A stretch of DNA of 64,000 bases from Aquanectria penicillioides (taxonomy: Eukaryota; Ascomycota; Sordariomycetes; Hypocreales; Nectriaceae). How positions within the stretch are numbered: position 1 is the first letter of the stretch; each line of letters begins with the position of its first letter. The DNA is taken from assembly GCA_003415625.1 (NCBI GenBank), contig PYIU01000005.1, positions 1,183,001 to 1,247,000 of the forward strand, given 5' to 3'. Made by a program: the position numbers and the translations under genes. This document shows, piece after piece, positions 1 through 10,641 of this stretch. The notes beneath the pieces were generated by a model. The model saw nothing but the letters and a program-made list of their open reading frames with translations. It had not been told where the DNA came from and ran no database searches.

Positions 1-751
1 GGGTAAAGCTTGTTGAAACGCACTGCGCCAACGCCATTGGCGACGTGGTTGTAATGCGTGATCCCAACACCCTTTGGAATACCAGTCTGAGTTGAACATT
101 AGTCCAAAGTTCAATGAACATCTAAGAGCGAAAGTGGTGACTTACTGTTCCTGAGCTGTAGTTGAGACAACATATCGCAGTTTTGGAATCTTCTGGCTCA
201 GCCCAGACGAAGTCTTCTCCTCTACTTCGTGAAGCGATGAGTTCGGTCCAGTGTTTGTTACCTTTTGGGGGCGTATTTTCCAGCTCTGGAGAGTCTGGAA
301 GTGTAGAGTCAAACATGAACACCCGCCTTTGGTCCATACCTGCTTCGTTGGCTGCTTCAAGGGCAATGTCAAAGCGCTCGACAGATGAGAGCATCATGCA
401 CGACCCGCTATCCTGTAACTGAAAGGCCAATTCGCGAGCTACATACCCATAATTGGCTCCAGAGAATATTCCGCCGGCCATCCAGACGGCCATTGCAGCA
501 ACTGGGAAGAAGATACTGTTGCAAGAGTATATCAAAACGCAGTCGCCAGGCTTGAGACCGGCATCGATCAGGCCAACTGCAAGGCGTTTGGCGAGAAGCC
601 GAGCTTCGGAGTAGGTCAAATAGTGGGTGTCGGGCCGGTCTGGATCAATCCAGGCCTTCTTGTCGGGAAGCGGCCCAGAAGGCGAGCCAAAGACCCATTG
701 CTGTATGGAGCAATTGGGAACCGGGACGGAAAACCGAGACTTGACAGGCAT
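1..751 (-). CDS. Acyl-CoA synthetase / 4-coumarate-CoA ligase-like (AMP-binding), N-terminal part
   Basis: ANL-superfamily adenylating enzymes activate a carboxylic acid with ATP and transfer the acyl group to CoA. The ATG is at 751. Exon 1 runs 751-146, a 59-bp intron (donor GTAAGT) occupies 145-87, and exon 2 runs from 86 off the window edge. Splicing joins YSSGT to TGIPKGVGITH, rebuilding the family's phosphate-binding loop (SSGTTGxPKGV) in phase 0, which fixes the intron. Upstream, residues about 45-100 match the usual N-terminal fold (TYSEARLLAKRLAVGL, then GDCVLIYSCNSIFFPVAAMA). The substrate-binding region and the C-terminal lid lie outside the window, so the acid used cannot be told. 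It could be a 4-coumarate-CoA ligase-like, medium-chain acyl-CoA or peroxisomal enzyme. The family call is firm and the substrate is open. Confidence 0.88.
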
Positions 752-2968
752 TTTGACAGCCGGCTATCCTCCAATAGAGGCGAAAGTCGGCTTGAAAAGA
801 AGAAAATGCGATATGAGAGGAGGTGATTTCCTAGTCGTATGCCGTAAAACTGGCGATGCCGTGATCGGTTGTGGTAGTTGAACAATAGAGACGTAGGATG
901 CAGGTAGTGCAACAACCAGAGGGAATGCTTCGCCTAGGGGGGGTGTGCGCAATGATCCCTTTCCCCTTCCCCTCTTGATTGCCTTCAAAGCTCCAATTTT
1001 CACTGCTTGCCTTTGCCGCTGGTGACGACTTTATGACGCAGAACGATGTCTTTAGACTGATGGTGTTGATGTGAGCGTAGAGTAGTTCAAGTTCTCTTTT
1101 GAGCGGTGATATGTTGAGATGGCGGCGTTTCCCTGATATCGAATCGATATCTTACAGGTCTAAATCGGACGTGCTGACTGATGGTCGCCGTCTGTCGTCT
1201 CAATACCGAGCCAACACCTCGACCTCATGACTCTGCGAATAAGGCGGAGGCGTAGGGATGGGATATAAGATATAAGGAGGGACTCCGTCATGTGTCTCAA
1301 GTGGTCTTGTCCAAAATTGGCCTGGGGCTTGTCCGGGCGTTGCATTGCCAATAGCACTAACACTAACAACAAGGACCCCACATGGACCTAGCTTGGTTCC
1401 AGCCGGGATGGGCTTGTGGTTGTCGTCAGCTGAAGCCCCATGTCCATTGAGAAGGGATGAGACGCGGACAAATTCGTCGGGGTTCGCCATGTCCATGGGT
1501 CGATTCCGCGTTCCTTGTTGTGGGAATCGACAAGCTCCCACACGGAGCGTTGCGTTGCGCGTAGTGAGAGCACCACGCTTCGTCGTCGATTCCAGTCACA
1601 TCTTGTCCATGTAACCGAACCAAGTACACAGCAGTGGCCGCCGTGGCACAAATGTACCTAATTGATTGTCCTACGCGGATGAATACCACATGTGCCCGCA
1701 GCCGAAGACATGTCTAGCTCCGAATGCGGCGTTATGTCTTTTGCGGGCCAATGTTACCTGACTCTGTCGGGCGGAATGAGGCGAGGAGCCGAAATCCTTT
1801 TTAAGCTTATATCGACTCTTGTGTGCACCATCATTTTTAACCATCCTGGTCTTGACGCCAACGCGGCCATAATGCCGCGCGACTCCGACTCCGACCAAGC
1901 CCGAGTAATGGAGTTTGTGTCATTATTGGAGCTGTTCTTGAAAAGGGTTTTTTCTTTTCTTTTTTTAAAGCTTGAATCGCGGTGACGTGTGCCTGGCCAT
2001 CAGATGTACATCTCTGGCTCAATATGATTGAAAATGAACACCCCGCTGAACTCTGATTGCCTCAGCTGGATGAGCTCAATTCACACAAGTCCCGGAGCTC
2101 ATACTCTGGATGGACTTAGTAGCCATGGACTCACAAGGCTGCGATTAAAATGCAATCTCCTTGTGTGTCGCGTGAAGGGACGAGCGTGAAGTCAGAGGCG
2201 GTTCATGCATGTTGAGAGACAACATGCAGTATCACGTTTGGTGAGACAGCCACAATCACAATGGCTGCGCTATTTCTGATCACAATTAGGCGCAGAAACC
2301 GCACTATTGGCACCTGAAATTTGGCTTCGAGGGGGCGACGATTGAACATGTGTCTTTAGTTTCTTACTCGGCCTACTAATTCTGTGCTTGCGTTCTCAAA
2401 CGTTGAGATGACGAGAGTGGTCCAGGATTGACAATGTGAAGAGGTGCATTCTCATGAAAGCCTAGTCTAGGCAATGGTGGCCTAAGCTAGAGAGCTTCCG
2501 TTTTACTTTTTAGCCTCAAGTTTCTTCTTGGTCCTCAAAGTTCTTCGCTCTTTCATTGCATTCGCCTGTTCGGCAGTCGTTGGAAAGAGTGTGTGGCACG
2601 GACTGAGCCGCGTTGGTGAGAAAAGAGCGCACTGATCAATTGTCACTATTCACGATGGGATGGATAAAAATAGCCAATTCTGGGGAATAGAAGATATTGA
2701 GGGAAGGAATTACTTTGTGCATTTAGATGAAGAAACAACCGATATGGTTTCAAACTCTTGTCATTCACTGCTCTCCCTTGTTCCTGCACATTGCGGGTGC
2801 TAAGTCTCTCCAAGTACTTGGCGATAGCGAGCTGCAAAGTACCCTGAGAGACAGAGGGCGCTTGAGACCATCACCGGGTACGTACCCCTCTCTCTGTCTG
2901 GTTGGATTTTCCCATGAGGGCCGGATCAACAGTAAGCACCGGCTAAACCCGACGTTCAACCGAACGCA
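752..2968. other. Intergenic region, 2.2 kb
   Basis: This lies between the start of the CoA ligase (reading left) and the start of the complex I gene (reading right), so it should hold both promoters. Open frames here are short, overlap each other on both strands and mostly lack an ATG start or any recognisable motif. I see no RNA gene or repeat of note. Confidence 0.5.
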
Positions 2969-2973
2969 CCAAT
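2969..2973 (+). promoter_or_regulatory. CCAAT box upstream of complex I 24 kDa gene
   Basis: CCAAT followed by CA lies about 147 bp upstream of the ATG. In fungi, CCAAT is bound by the HAP/CBC complex, which commonly controls respiratory genes. The motif is short and may be coincidental, but the distance and target gene fit. Confidence 0.35.
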
Positions 2974-3115
2974 CACGACCGCGCATTTTGCAAGCAGCTC
3001 CAACGGGAAGCCCAGAGGAACGACGACATTTTGAACCTGGCGACGCCTCACGATTTACACTCGCACCACGTCCTCGTCCTCCTCCCAATCGACGCCCTCT
3101 CCTCCATCCACCACC

Positions 3116-4233
3116 ATGGCGAGCAAGATCACCCCCTTCGTCGTCCGGTCCGCCCTCCGGTCCGCCGTGCGCATCGCTCGCCCCCAGACCCGCGCCTTCT
3201 CCATCACAGCCCGCCGGCCCAGCGATGTGCTCATGGTGGTAAGCCTCCATAATTGTCTCCTCCGCCAGCAACGCCCAGGGCCGGGCCATTGGCACCCCAA
3301 TTGCTGCTCCCGTGCCGCTGGCGACACTTTGCCGGCCTCGAGACCCCGTTTTTGATGCCCTTGATGACTGACGTCGGCTCCCGATAGCACCGTAACACAC
3401 CCGACAACAACCCCGACATGCCCTTCAAGTTCAATGCGGAGAACGAGAAGGTCATGGCCGAGATCCTCAAGCGATACCCCCCCCAGTACAAGAAGGCCGC
3501 CGTCATGCCCCTGCTCGACCTCGGCCAGCGCCAGCACGGCTTCACTAGCATCAGCGTCATGAACGAGGTCGCCCGTCTGCTCGAGATGCCCCCAATGCGT
3601 GTCTATGAGGTTGCGTCCTTTTACACCATGTACAACCGAACCCCCGTCGGCAAGTTCTTCGTCCAGATCTGCACAACGGTATGTGTCTCCCTACACGGTC
3701 ATCTATTTTTTTTTTTTTTTTGCGGGAAACGTTGCGGTTGGATAGCAATTGCTGGTTTTGAGCTGGAGGGATGGAACCTCGGATGTGGCCGGATGAGCAC
3801 GCACGAGCATTGAGACCGCCCACTCTTGCACAACCACAGATCGGCTGACAATTAAATTGTACAGACCCCTTGCCAACTCGGCGGCTGCGGTTCCGACGTC
3901 ATCGTCAAGGCCATCAAAGACCACCTCGGCATCAAGCAGGGTGAGACCACCGCCGACGGCCTCTTCACCATCCTCGAGGTCGAATGCCTCGGTGCCTGCG
4001 TCAACGCCCCCATGATCCAGATCAACGACGACTACTACGAGGATCTCACCCCCGAGACCGTCGTCGACCTGCTCAAGGCTCTCAAGGAGAGCGCCACCGC
4101 CGCCAACCCCTCCTCTGTCAATGTACCCAAGCCCGGTCCCCTCAGCGGCAGAGACACATGCGAGAACAGCGCTGGACAGACCAACCTGTTGGAGGAGCCC
4201 TGGGGCGTTGAGAAGACACGTGCCGACTTGTAG
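3116..4233 (+). CDS. nuo-24: NADH:ubiquinone oxidoreductase 24 kDa subunit (NDUFV2/NuoE type), mitochondrial
   Basis: This is the peripheral-arm subunit of respiratory complex I that carries the N1a [2Fe-2S] cluster next to the flavin subunit. Exons are 3116-3238, 3388-3678 and 3865-4233, all joining in phase 0 (introns of 149 and 186 bp with GTAAGC and GTATGT donors), giving 260 residues. Residues 1-30 are Arg/Ser/Ala-rich without acids, a mitochondrial presequence. Cluster ligands are visible as C136-x4-C141 and C179-x3-C183 (ICTTTPC and CLGAC), spanning the second splice junction. The motif [10 protein letters not shown] is typical of the family. The 3' end converges on the kelch gene. Identification is secure. 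Confidence 0.96.
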
Positions 4234-4579
4234 AACATCAAATATTTGAAATTTTTGTCAAAGGGACCCTTTTTTACACTATTTTCGTTTGGGTCGTGAT
4301 GGAAGTGATGGAAAAGGCCGCGGAGAGGGCCGAGGACTGTACATAACACACGTTTGAATGCTACTAAATGGTATAGAAACGTGGATTCACCCAAAACAAT
4401 GTGTGTCACACTTGTGCTTTGATTTCTGCGTGGTTTGTCCCATCAAATTGTACATGTGAAAATGTTTCCCAACACTGCCCAAAACAGATATTCCTTGAAC
4501 TGCCTGGTGTCATTTCTTCCCGAAACCCAATCCGACTTTTTCATCATTGTCATCCTATAAACACACATATATCCCAAAC
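4234..4579. other. Shared 3' flank of convergent genes
   Basis: These 346 bp separate two stop codons facing each other (complex I subunit and kelch gene). The stretch is T/A-rich and presumably contains both 3' untranslated regions and poly(A) sites. No coding signal is seen. Confidence 0.5.
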
Positions 4580-6240
4580 TTAAGATCCCAATCTCAAAAT
4601 CCAGCCATCATCCAACCGCTGGTTGTCCTCAGCCAAGCCACCCCAGATCAAAATGGCATTCTCCTCCAGGTCGTTCATTACGGCGCTTGCAAGCCAGCCT
4701 CTGGGCGCAGGCATGTCCTCAGAATTGTCATCATCATAAGGGGTCAGGTCGACCTTGGTCCACTTGCCCTCGCCAGTTTTGCGGCCAACGGCCTGCCACA
4801 CAGCGGCAGTGACGCTGCCAATGGTCATGCCCAGGGGTGGCACTTGGAACATCCACACATCATCAAGGAACTTGCCTGCGCCAGCGTGGCCATCAGAACT
4901 GGGATCGCGCTCGCCCATAGTCAGGACAAGGTACTCGCGCCCACCACCGATAGTAAGGGCCTCAAGAGAGGCGACACTACGCGGCGCGGGCCAGACCTGA
5001 GCAGGCTCCGCAGGGATCTCAGTAGGAGAAGCCTCAGTGTTCTCCGCATAGATGGTCTGCCAGCCGCCCCGGGCGCGGTAGCGACCTCGCCCTTGGTACC
5101 CTGATCGTCAAATGTCTCTACCTCAAGATGAATGAAGTCTAGCTGTCCACCTAGCTCTATGGAGCCGTCGTAACCACCATAGCGGAAGAGCCGGGTCTTG
5201 CTGATGCAGATGGCTGTGCCTCCTCGGGCCGGCCCTGGAGCGGCGGGAAGCTCACTCCAAGTGCGATCGCGGACGTTGAAAGCCCAGATATCGTTTGCAC
5301 GTTCCCCGCTGGTGAGACAGCCTGCATGGATGAAGAAGGTGCCATAGCCATCTGACTCCTCGTCTACAGCCTCCTCAGCGACGTTACCAACAATGGGATC
5401 CTGGGGGATGCCGGTCTTGGAAGTATCGCCCAGGGCCCATTGCTGCCAGGTCTCAGCTTGCTTAGGACGCGGGATCGCAAAGTCTCGGGGACGGTCGGTG
5501 GCTGTGGCGCAGTGGTAGCTTCGGGGCGCAGGGTGTGGGATGATGGCACCGCCCTTAACAGCGGGAGCAGGATCGAGATAGGTCCAGGTGTGGTCCCGAG
5601 TGTCAAAGACCCAAACACGGCCGGCTTCCTGGAGAGGAGCCATGTCAGGGCCGCCGCGGCCCCCGAAGAGGAAGATGCGGCTGCCAATCACCGCGGTGGC
5701 ATGGCCGACTCGAGGAGGTGGCACATCGCCGAGTTCTGGGCCAGCAGGTTCTTTGCCCTTTGGCTCGGGTTGAGCCTCTTCGGTCTGAGGAGGAGAGGCA
5801 AGCGAGACGTCGTCGAGAGGCTTTTCGGTTTCGGTCTTTTCCTCAGCCTCTTTGGTCTCTTCGGTTTCGGGAACCTCGGGGACCTCGGGCTCTACTGGCT
5901 TCTGTACGGGCTTCTCCTCCTTCTTGGCAGCGACAGCCTTGATCTTGTAGTAATCGGCGCCAGCGCTGCTCCAGGGGAGGGTGATGACGTGCATGTCATT
6001 GTCGACGGGCTCGCGGGGATTGATCTCGCCGCCGAAAACGTAGGCGTTGCCGGAGATGATATCAAGGGAGTGAGAGGAGCGGGGGAGCGAGACGGAAGAA
6101 ATGGGCTCCCAGGTGCCGTTGATGGCATCCTTGCGTGATGCAGATACCCCGGTGGGCAGGGAGGGCATAGCAGGGAGATTCTGGTGGACATTCTGAAGAA
6201 GGTCGGTGGTGCGACGCTTGAGCAATGAGAAGGACTCCAT
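4580..6240 (-). CDS. Kelch-repeat beta-propeller protein (reading frame broken once)
   Basis: A galactose-oxidase/kelch-type beta-propeller of unknown partner. I chose the ATG at 6240 (MESFSLLKRR). An in-frame ATG-like start at 6402 would add a doubtful hydrophobic leader. Kelch blades are recognisable by paired Gly and spaced Tyr/Trp: NAYVFGGEIN, SRIFLFGGRGG, FFIHAGCL, RLFRYGGYDG, ILIWGGLAED. A Glu/Pro-rich linker lies at about residues 105-175. The frame is open to about 5066-5100. There it must lose register by one base to continue as RGGWQTIYAE and then EYLVLTMGERD, ending at 4580. No acceptable intron explains the change: the only GT-AG pairs near enough are 29 or 43 bp, or remove conserved sequence. 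With one base restored the product is 553 residues. This is probably an assembly error next to a CCCGGGG run, less likely a pseudogene. Confidence 0.8.
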
Positions 6241-7156
6241 GGTTGATGATGAAGATGTATCAGTGATGGAAGCCTCGAGAGGCCGCTGATGAAGCAGTTG
6301 GAGTAGGGATTGAGCTGTGAGAATTGGTCGCGAGTGTGTAAGAGGCAGAAAAAAAAGAAGGAAAGCCACAGGAATTGAAGGAGAGAAGACAAGCTGGCCC
6401 ACGGCAGGACAGGCAGGACCGTGAGACCGAAGCTGTCAGCGGGGACGACGAGCGGAGGACAGACTAGGATGTGACAGGTGAGGGTGTGGGAAAGATGACG
6501 TATGTTTGGTGACGAGAAGTAGGGACCAAGTCTTTAGTAGTTAGTGATGAACCGAGAGGATCTCCGCTCGGTCAGGCCAAACCCCGGTAAACAGAATGGG
6601 AAAGCAAAGCAAAGAGAGCGGGCAACAATGTGCGACATAGACTATAGACTCGTCAGCATGGGGCGTTGGACGAGGATAAGCAGCCCCAGCTAGGATGAGA
6701 GGCGGACTTGGACGACAGCAACGAGAGACAGTGTATGGAGGGGGATGGTACATAGCACGGATGGATCATGGATGGGGGGGGAGCAGTGGATTAGCAATGG
6801 TTAGCTTGCCTATCAAGGCTAGCCGCTCGATACGAAGCAACGTGCTGTACGAATCGAGTGTTGCACAGGTCGGTAGTTGCGCCTGGGGAGCTTTACTATT
6901 TTTGTGCGTAGCGACAGAGGCTGAAGACCCCGACAACTGACCAGTGGGCGGCTAGATGCAGGTCGGAGCGTGTCATTTAGACAGTCAGTCATTCGGTTTC
7001 TGCTTCTGGGCCTTGCGCGATCCTGTCGCTCATCGGCTGGAGCCATGGCGGCGGAGTAGATAGAGCAGACGACGCAAGCTGAGAGTGAGCGCCTCGGGGT
7101 CCAAGGGGCCATCTTAACTGACCATCCACTCGCAGGCGCACCAGGGAGAGGCACAG

Positions 7157-7180
7157 TAGTAGGTAGGTAGGTACAGTACC
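7157..7180. repeat. (TAGG)n-type tetranucleotide cluster
   Basis: Three tandem AGGT units followed by a degenerate copy. The same core recurs in several other intergenic regions of this window. Confidence 0.6.
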
Positions 7181-7496
7181 TGGGCTGGCTGCTGGTGGGG
7201 GGTGCATGTTCCGGCTTGGGTGGCAGCGTTGTGTGGCTCCAGGCCGTCCCATTGCTGGTGCTGATGTTGTAAAATGGTGGCTCGGTTCTTGCAAGGGACC
7301 GACATGTTGCACTGAGGCCGAACGAGGTGTTTAACCGTAGTGGCTCGCGCAGCGATGTGTGACGGAGAAAAGGCTCGTTTGTGCCTCCCATTTTCAGAGC
7401 CTAACGGGAAGAATGCCCAAAATCCGCTCATAACGAGATGTAAGGCTCCGTTTGCTTCGCTTGGTGATCGTGCTACGTTGAGATCGATGGGTGAGC

Positions 7497-7571
7497 CTCC
7501 CTACCCAGGTAGGCACCTAAGGTAGGAGGTACCTGCCTGGATTGTACTTCCTTCCCTGCCTGCGTAGGTAC
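7497..7571. repeat. Dispersed AGGTA/TACCT motif cluster
   Basis: Several copies of TAGG, AGGTA and their complements lie within 75 bp, in both orientations, about 550 bp upstream of the ubiquitin-like-domain gene. Confidence 0.5.
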
Positions 7572-8089
7572 TTATTCTTAGCATCTACCGCCTCTATCTT
7601 AGTGCCCAGGTAATGGCAGGGTGGCAGGCAGGTGCCGTTGCGAGTGTGAGTACAGAGTACAGACTGCCGTCTGTTGATCCCCAGAAGAGAAAATCGGGAA
7701 CGACCAACCAACTCGCTTGCCTGCAACATGCTCTTCCATGCTCCGCGATGAGACACAAAAACTGCGCCGTGAACAGTGTAATCGTCCTCGCATCGCACAT
7801 AGAAATTCCAAAGAAACCGGCCGACCCCAGTCTTTTGCCCGTTGGTTGCATTGCATCCCACCTACTGCAGCTAGCTGAGATGCCCCAATCCAATCACCTC
7901 CGGGCTGTCCAAATGCCGCCCACGGCCAATCAACACTGCTTGCCACCTTGGTCAACTGAGAGCAGCATTCCTCGACGGCTCGGCTCTGTCCACAACAATC
8001 CTGTCCATCGCGCGACCACATACCCGTTTAGAACCCCCTCTCAGTCCCCCAGAGACACACCGTAGTACCCGACAGCTTACTTTGTAGAC

Positions 8090-9532
8090 ATGGAGCCTGT
8101 CAAGACAGACGGCGGCGGCGGCACTGGATGTCAAACGGTCTCTGCGACCGAGGTGGACCTGGGCAGGCTGGCGACTGATGTGGCCGGGCTCGACCTGTCT
8201 CGTGGGGACAAGCCTCCAAGTGAAGGGTTGGCCGTCAGTCATGAAGCCTCAGACGAAACTAAACAAGAGGTTAGTAGCCTTGATACGCGCCTCCGGTAGG
8301 ATTGAGTTGTTGAACATACATGGCAGAAGTCGTCCTCGAGGCAAAGCACAGACGCAACTGTATCGCCTTATTCAACAGACCCACAACACGTCGATGAGTC
8401 TTCACCCCAGATGCAGCAGAAACGTCCTTCGAATGACCTACTAGAGCCTTGGAATAACAACCAGGACAGCCAAACCTCGCAAGGACGCTCCATCAAAGAC
8501 TTTGTGGTGCTGGAGGACGTCGACTCATCAGAAACCCCGCCACCTGTAGCGGATGCCCCTCCTCCTGGCAACTCCCCGTTGGGAGGACCAAAGATACTAA
8601 ACAAGGGCAAGCAGCCGCAAATAGCCTCATACACTGCCGACTTCACTATGCCAGAAGCCAGTTCCTCATCCCCAGCCCCGCCCCTCCCGCCTTTCTCGGA
8701 GCTCCCGTCCGTTGCAACCGCCGGCCTAGCCCACGGCCACCCAATCCCATGGGAACTAGATCCCGAACGACCAGCCCAGAAACTCCCGATTCGATTCAAG
8801 GACTCTCTAGGACGGACAATGCTCATACCTTGGAGGAGAGCAAAAACATGGGAGGTACGATAATCACTGAATTACAACAGTTCGGTTCGCTTATGTTCAT
8901 GAACACAGGGAATGAAGATGACTATTGACACCCAATTCATGGGCGTCGACGGTGAAGGACTAGAGGGCATCTTGGGGAGTGCAGTAGCCAACGGGCGCTA
9001 TAGTCTTCATGTCTCCTTGCCATCATCGGTAGAGCCACTTAAAGCTAAAAAGACTACCAAGGCCGGCAGCTTCCTCAGCTTTCTCGGAACCAGCAGCACC
9101 ACTAACAACGCCAACGACAACAGGGCAGAGATCACTGCCCCCTTGAGTGGTGGGAGCGGCAATACTGAGGGCACCAGCAGTAACAATAATAACCATCACA
9201 ATAATGGACCCTCCAATACCAATATTGATCCTCCAGCATCGCACATGCGCCCGATGATTCTGCTGCCCGAGTTCTGGGACGAACTTATTCAACCTGGATC
9301 CTATGTCAGCATGATCATGTGGCCCCGCATACCAAGATCGACTTACGACATGCCGCCTCCTAATATCCCCGGCTTGGTACCACCGCCTCCAGGTCATATG
9401 GGGGGCATGAATCAGCCAGCTATGCCTCCCATGGCGCCACCGCCTCCGCGGTTCATACGAGTGGTTGATGTGTCGGGAGGCTCAAGGCCAAGAACTCGGC
9501 CGAGCTCAGGAAGACCCAGACGAAGACCATGA
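8090..9532 (+). CDS. Ubiquitin-like-domain protein (fungal ULD family) with proline-rich tail
   Basis: Three exons, 8090-8269, 8327-8854 and 8909-9532, join in phase 0 across introns of 57 and 54 bp, giving 443 residues. Residues 1-210 are disordered and rich in Ser, Pro and acids. A fungal ubiquitin-like fold begins near residue 215: IRFKDSLGRTMLIPWRRAKTWE, with the second intron after E236, then GMKMTIDTQF. These match the consensus of the fungal ubiquitin-like domain often found with STAND or Zn-finger proteins (IxFKDAVGRxxxxPxxxxKTWxGM). The domain's last strand is probably FWDELIQPGSYVSMIMW, near residue 350. Between the halves lies a Ser/Asn/Thr-rich insert. The tail has PPPP-type proline runs and ends Arg-rich. 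The interaction partner is unknown. Confidence 0.8.
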
Positions 9533-10641
9533 AGGATAGAGCTTTGCTGCGAGAAAAGATGTATACCGATTTTCTATTTAATGGGCAACGGTGCATGGGC
9601 ATGGTGCCATGGTGTGGCCTTTCTGGGTGACAATGATTCAAATGTAATGTTCACCTCATGACATGATCATCTACGACCCGGGCTTCAGCCATAGTTGTTT
9701 TTCATAGGTTTGACTATGGTACGAATGATGAATTTATCGGCAAGAAAAAACTTGCAGTTTTGAATTAACTATGGGGCGCGAGTCTCCTCTGTCCAAATTT
9801 GGGATGGCAAAGGTTGCGATCGTGATGTAGCGTTTGTCGTGAACTGACTACGACTTAAATCCGGAATCAATAGGCACCGGTTCCAGAGCTAAAAAGAATA
9901 GTACTCCAATAGTACTGAAACGCCTTGGTTCTTCCCGGATTCCTTTGGGCCTGGCTCTGCTAAGACAAACCAGTCAACACGACAATAAGGAGCCGCTCCT
10001 CCCATGCACCTCCTCCACCCTGATCCTAGACCTGCGCAACAATTCCCTTGCAGCATGAAGAATCTCCGGCCCCCAATCATGCCCGGCTCAGCTCGGATCA
10101 CTGTCTGACTCCGCATGACAACGCCGCGTGGCTATGTCGGCCCCCAACTGAGTACCTAGTGTAGGCAACCAACAAGAAAACAAGCAAGGTGGAGAGGTGG
10201 CAAAGACGCAGTGTTGGCAAAAATACGCATAATGCGGTGGATTTCAGCGCGGGTCGAGGCGTCGTAAATGAATTCCTGTCTCGTTGTTTCGGAAGTGATA
10301 TCAATGCCGGTGCCCCCCTGTCTCTCTCTGTGCAGAACACCAATTCATGAGTATCCGACCCTTGGTACTGAGGCTTCCTAGTTCCTCAGGATAACGCTTG
10401 ATCGATCTATCACCGAATTGCCTGTTTCCAACCCCTTGCGAATTCGATTTATATAGTCGTTCAGTTGATTCATGTATCTCTTCTCTCTCTCTCTCTTCTT
10501 CTTCATCATTTCTTGAATATTGTTAAAGCATGGATGTTATGTGCAGCCGTATTCTGTTGCTTGAAATCATTATTCTTGTTCTCGTTAACATTACATGATA
10601 TCTTGATAGGCATTAGAAAATAATGTCTCCGAAATGTTCCT
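9533..10641. other. Intergenic region between convergent genes, 1.1 kb
   Basis: Two 3' flanks face each other here. The sequence is AT-richer than the coding DNA, with a short CT run near 10480-10500. No gene is supported. Confidence 0.5.

Larger units (their letters stand above)
6241..8089. other. Intergenic region between divergent genes, 1.8 kb
   Basis: This is the upstream region of both the kelch gene (reading left) and the ubiquitin-like-domain gene (reading right). It contains G-runs and two clusters of AGGT/ACCT tetranucleotides. Open frames are overlapping shadows without motifs, and several of the longer ones lack an ATG start. Confidence 0.45.

Noticed and set aside
5440..6138. 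232-codon + strand open frame inside the kelch gene
   Set aside because: Antisense shadow of Glu/Pro-rich coding sequence; composition (Gly/Leu) follows from the opposite strand.
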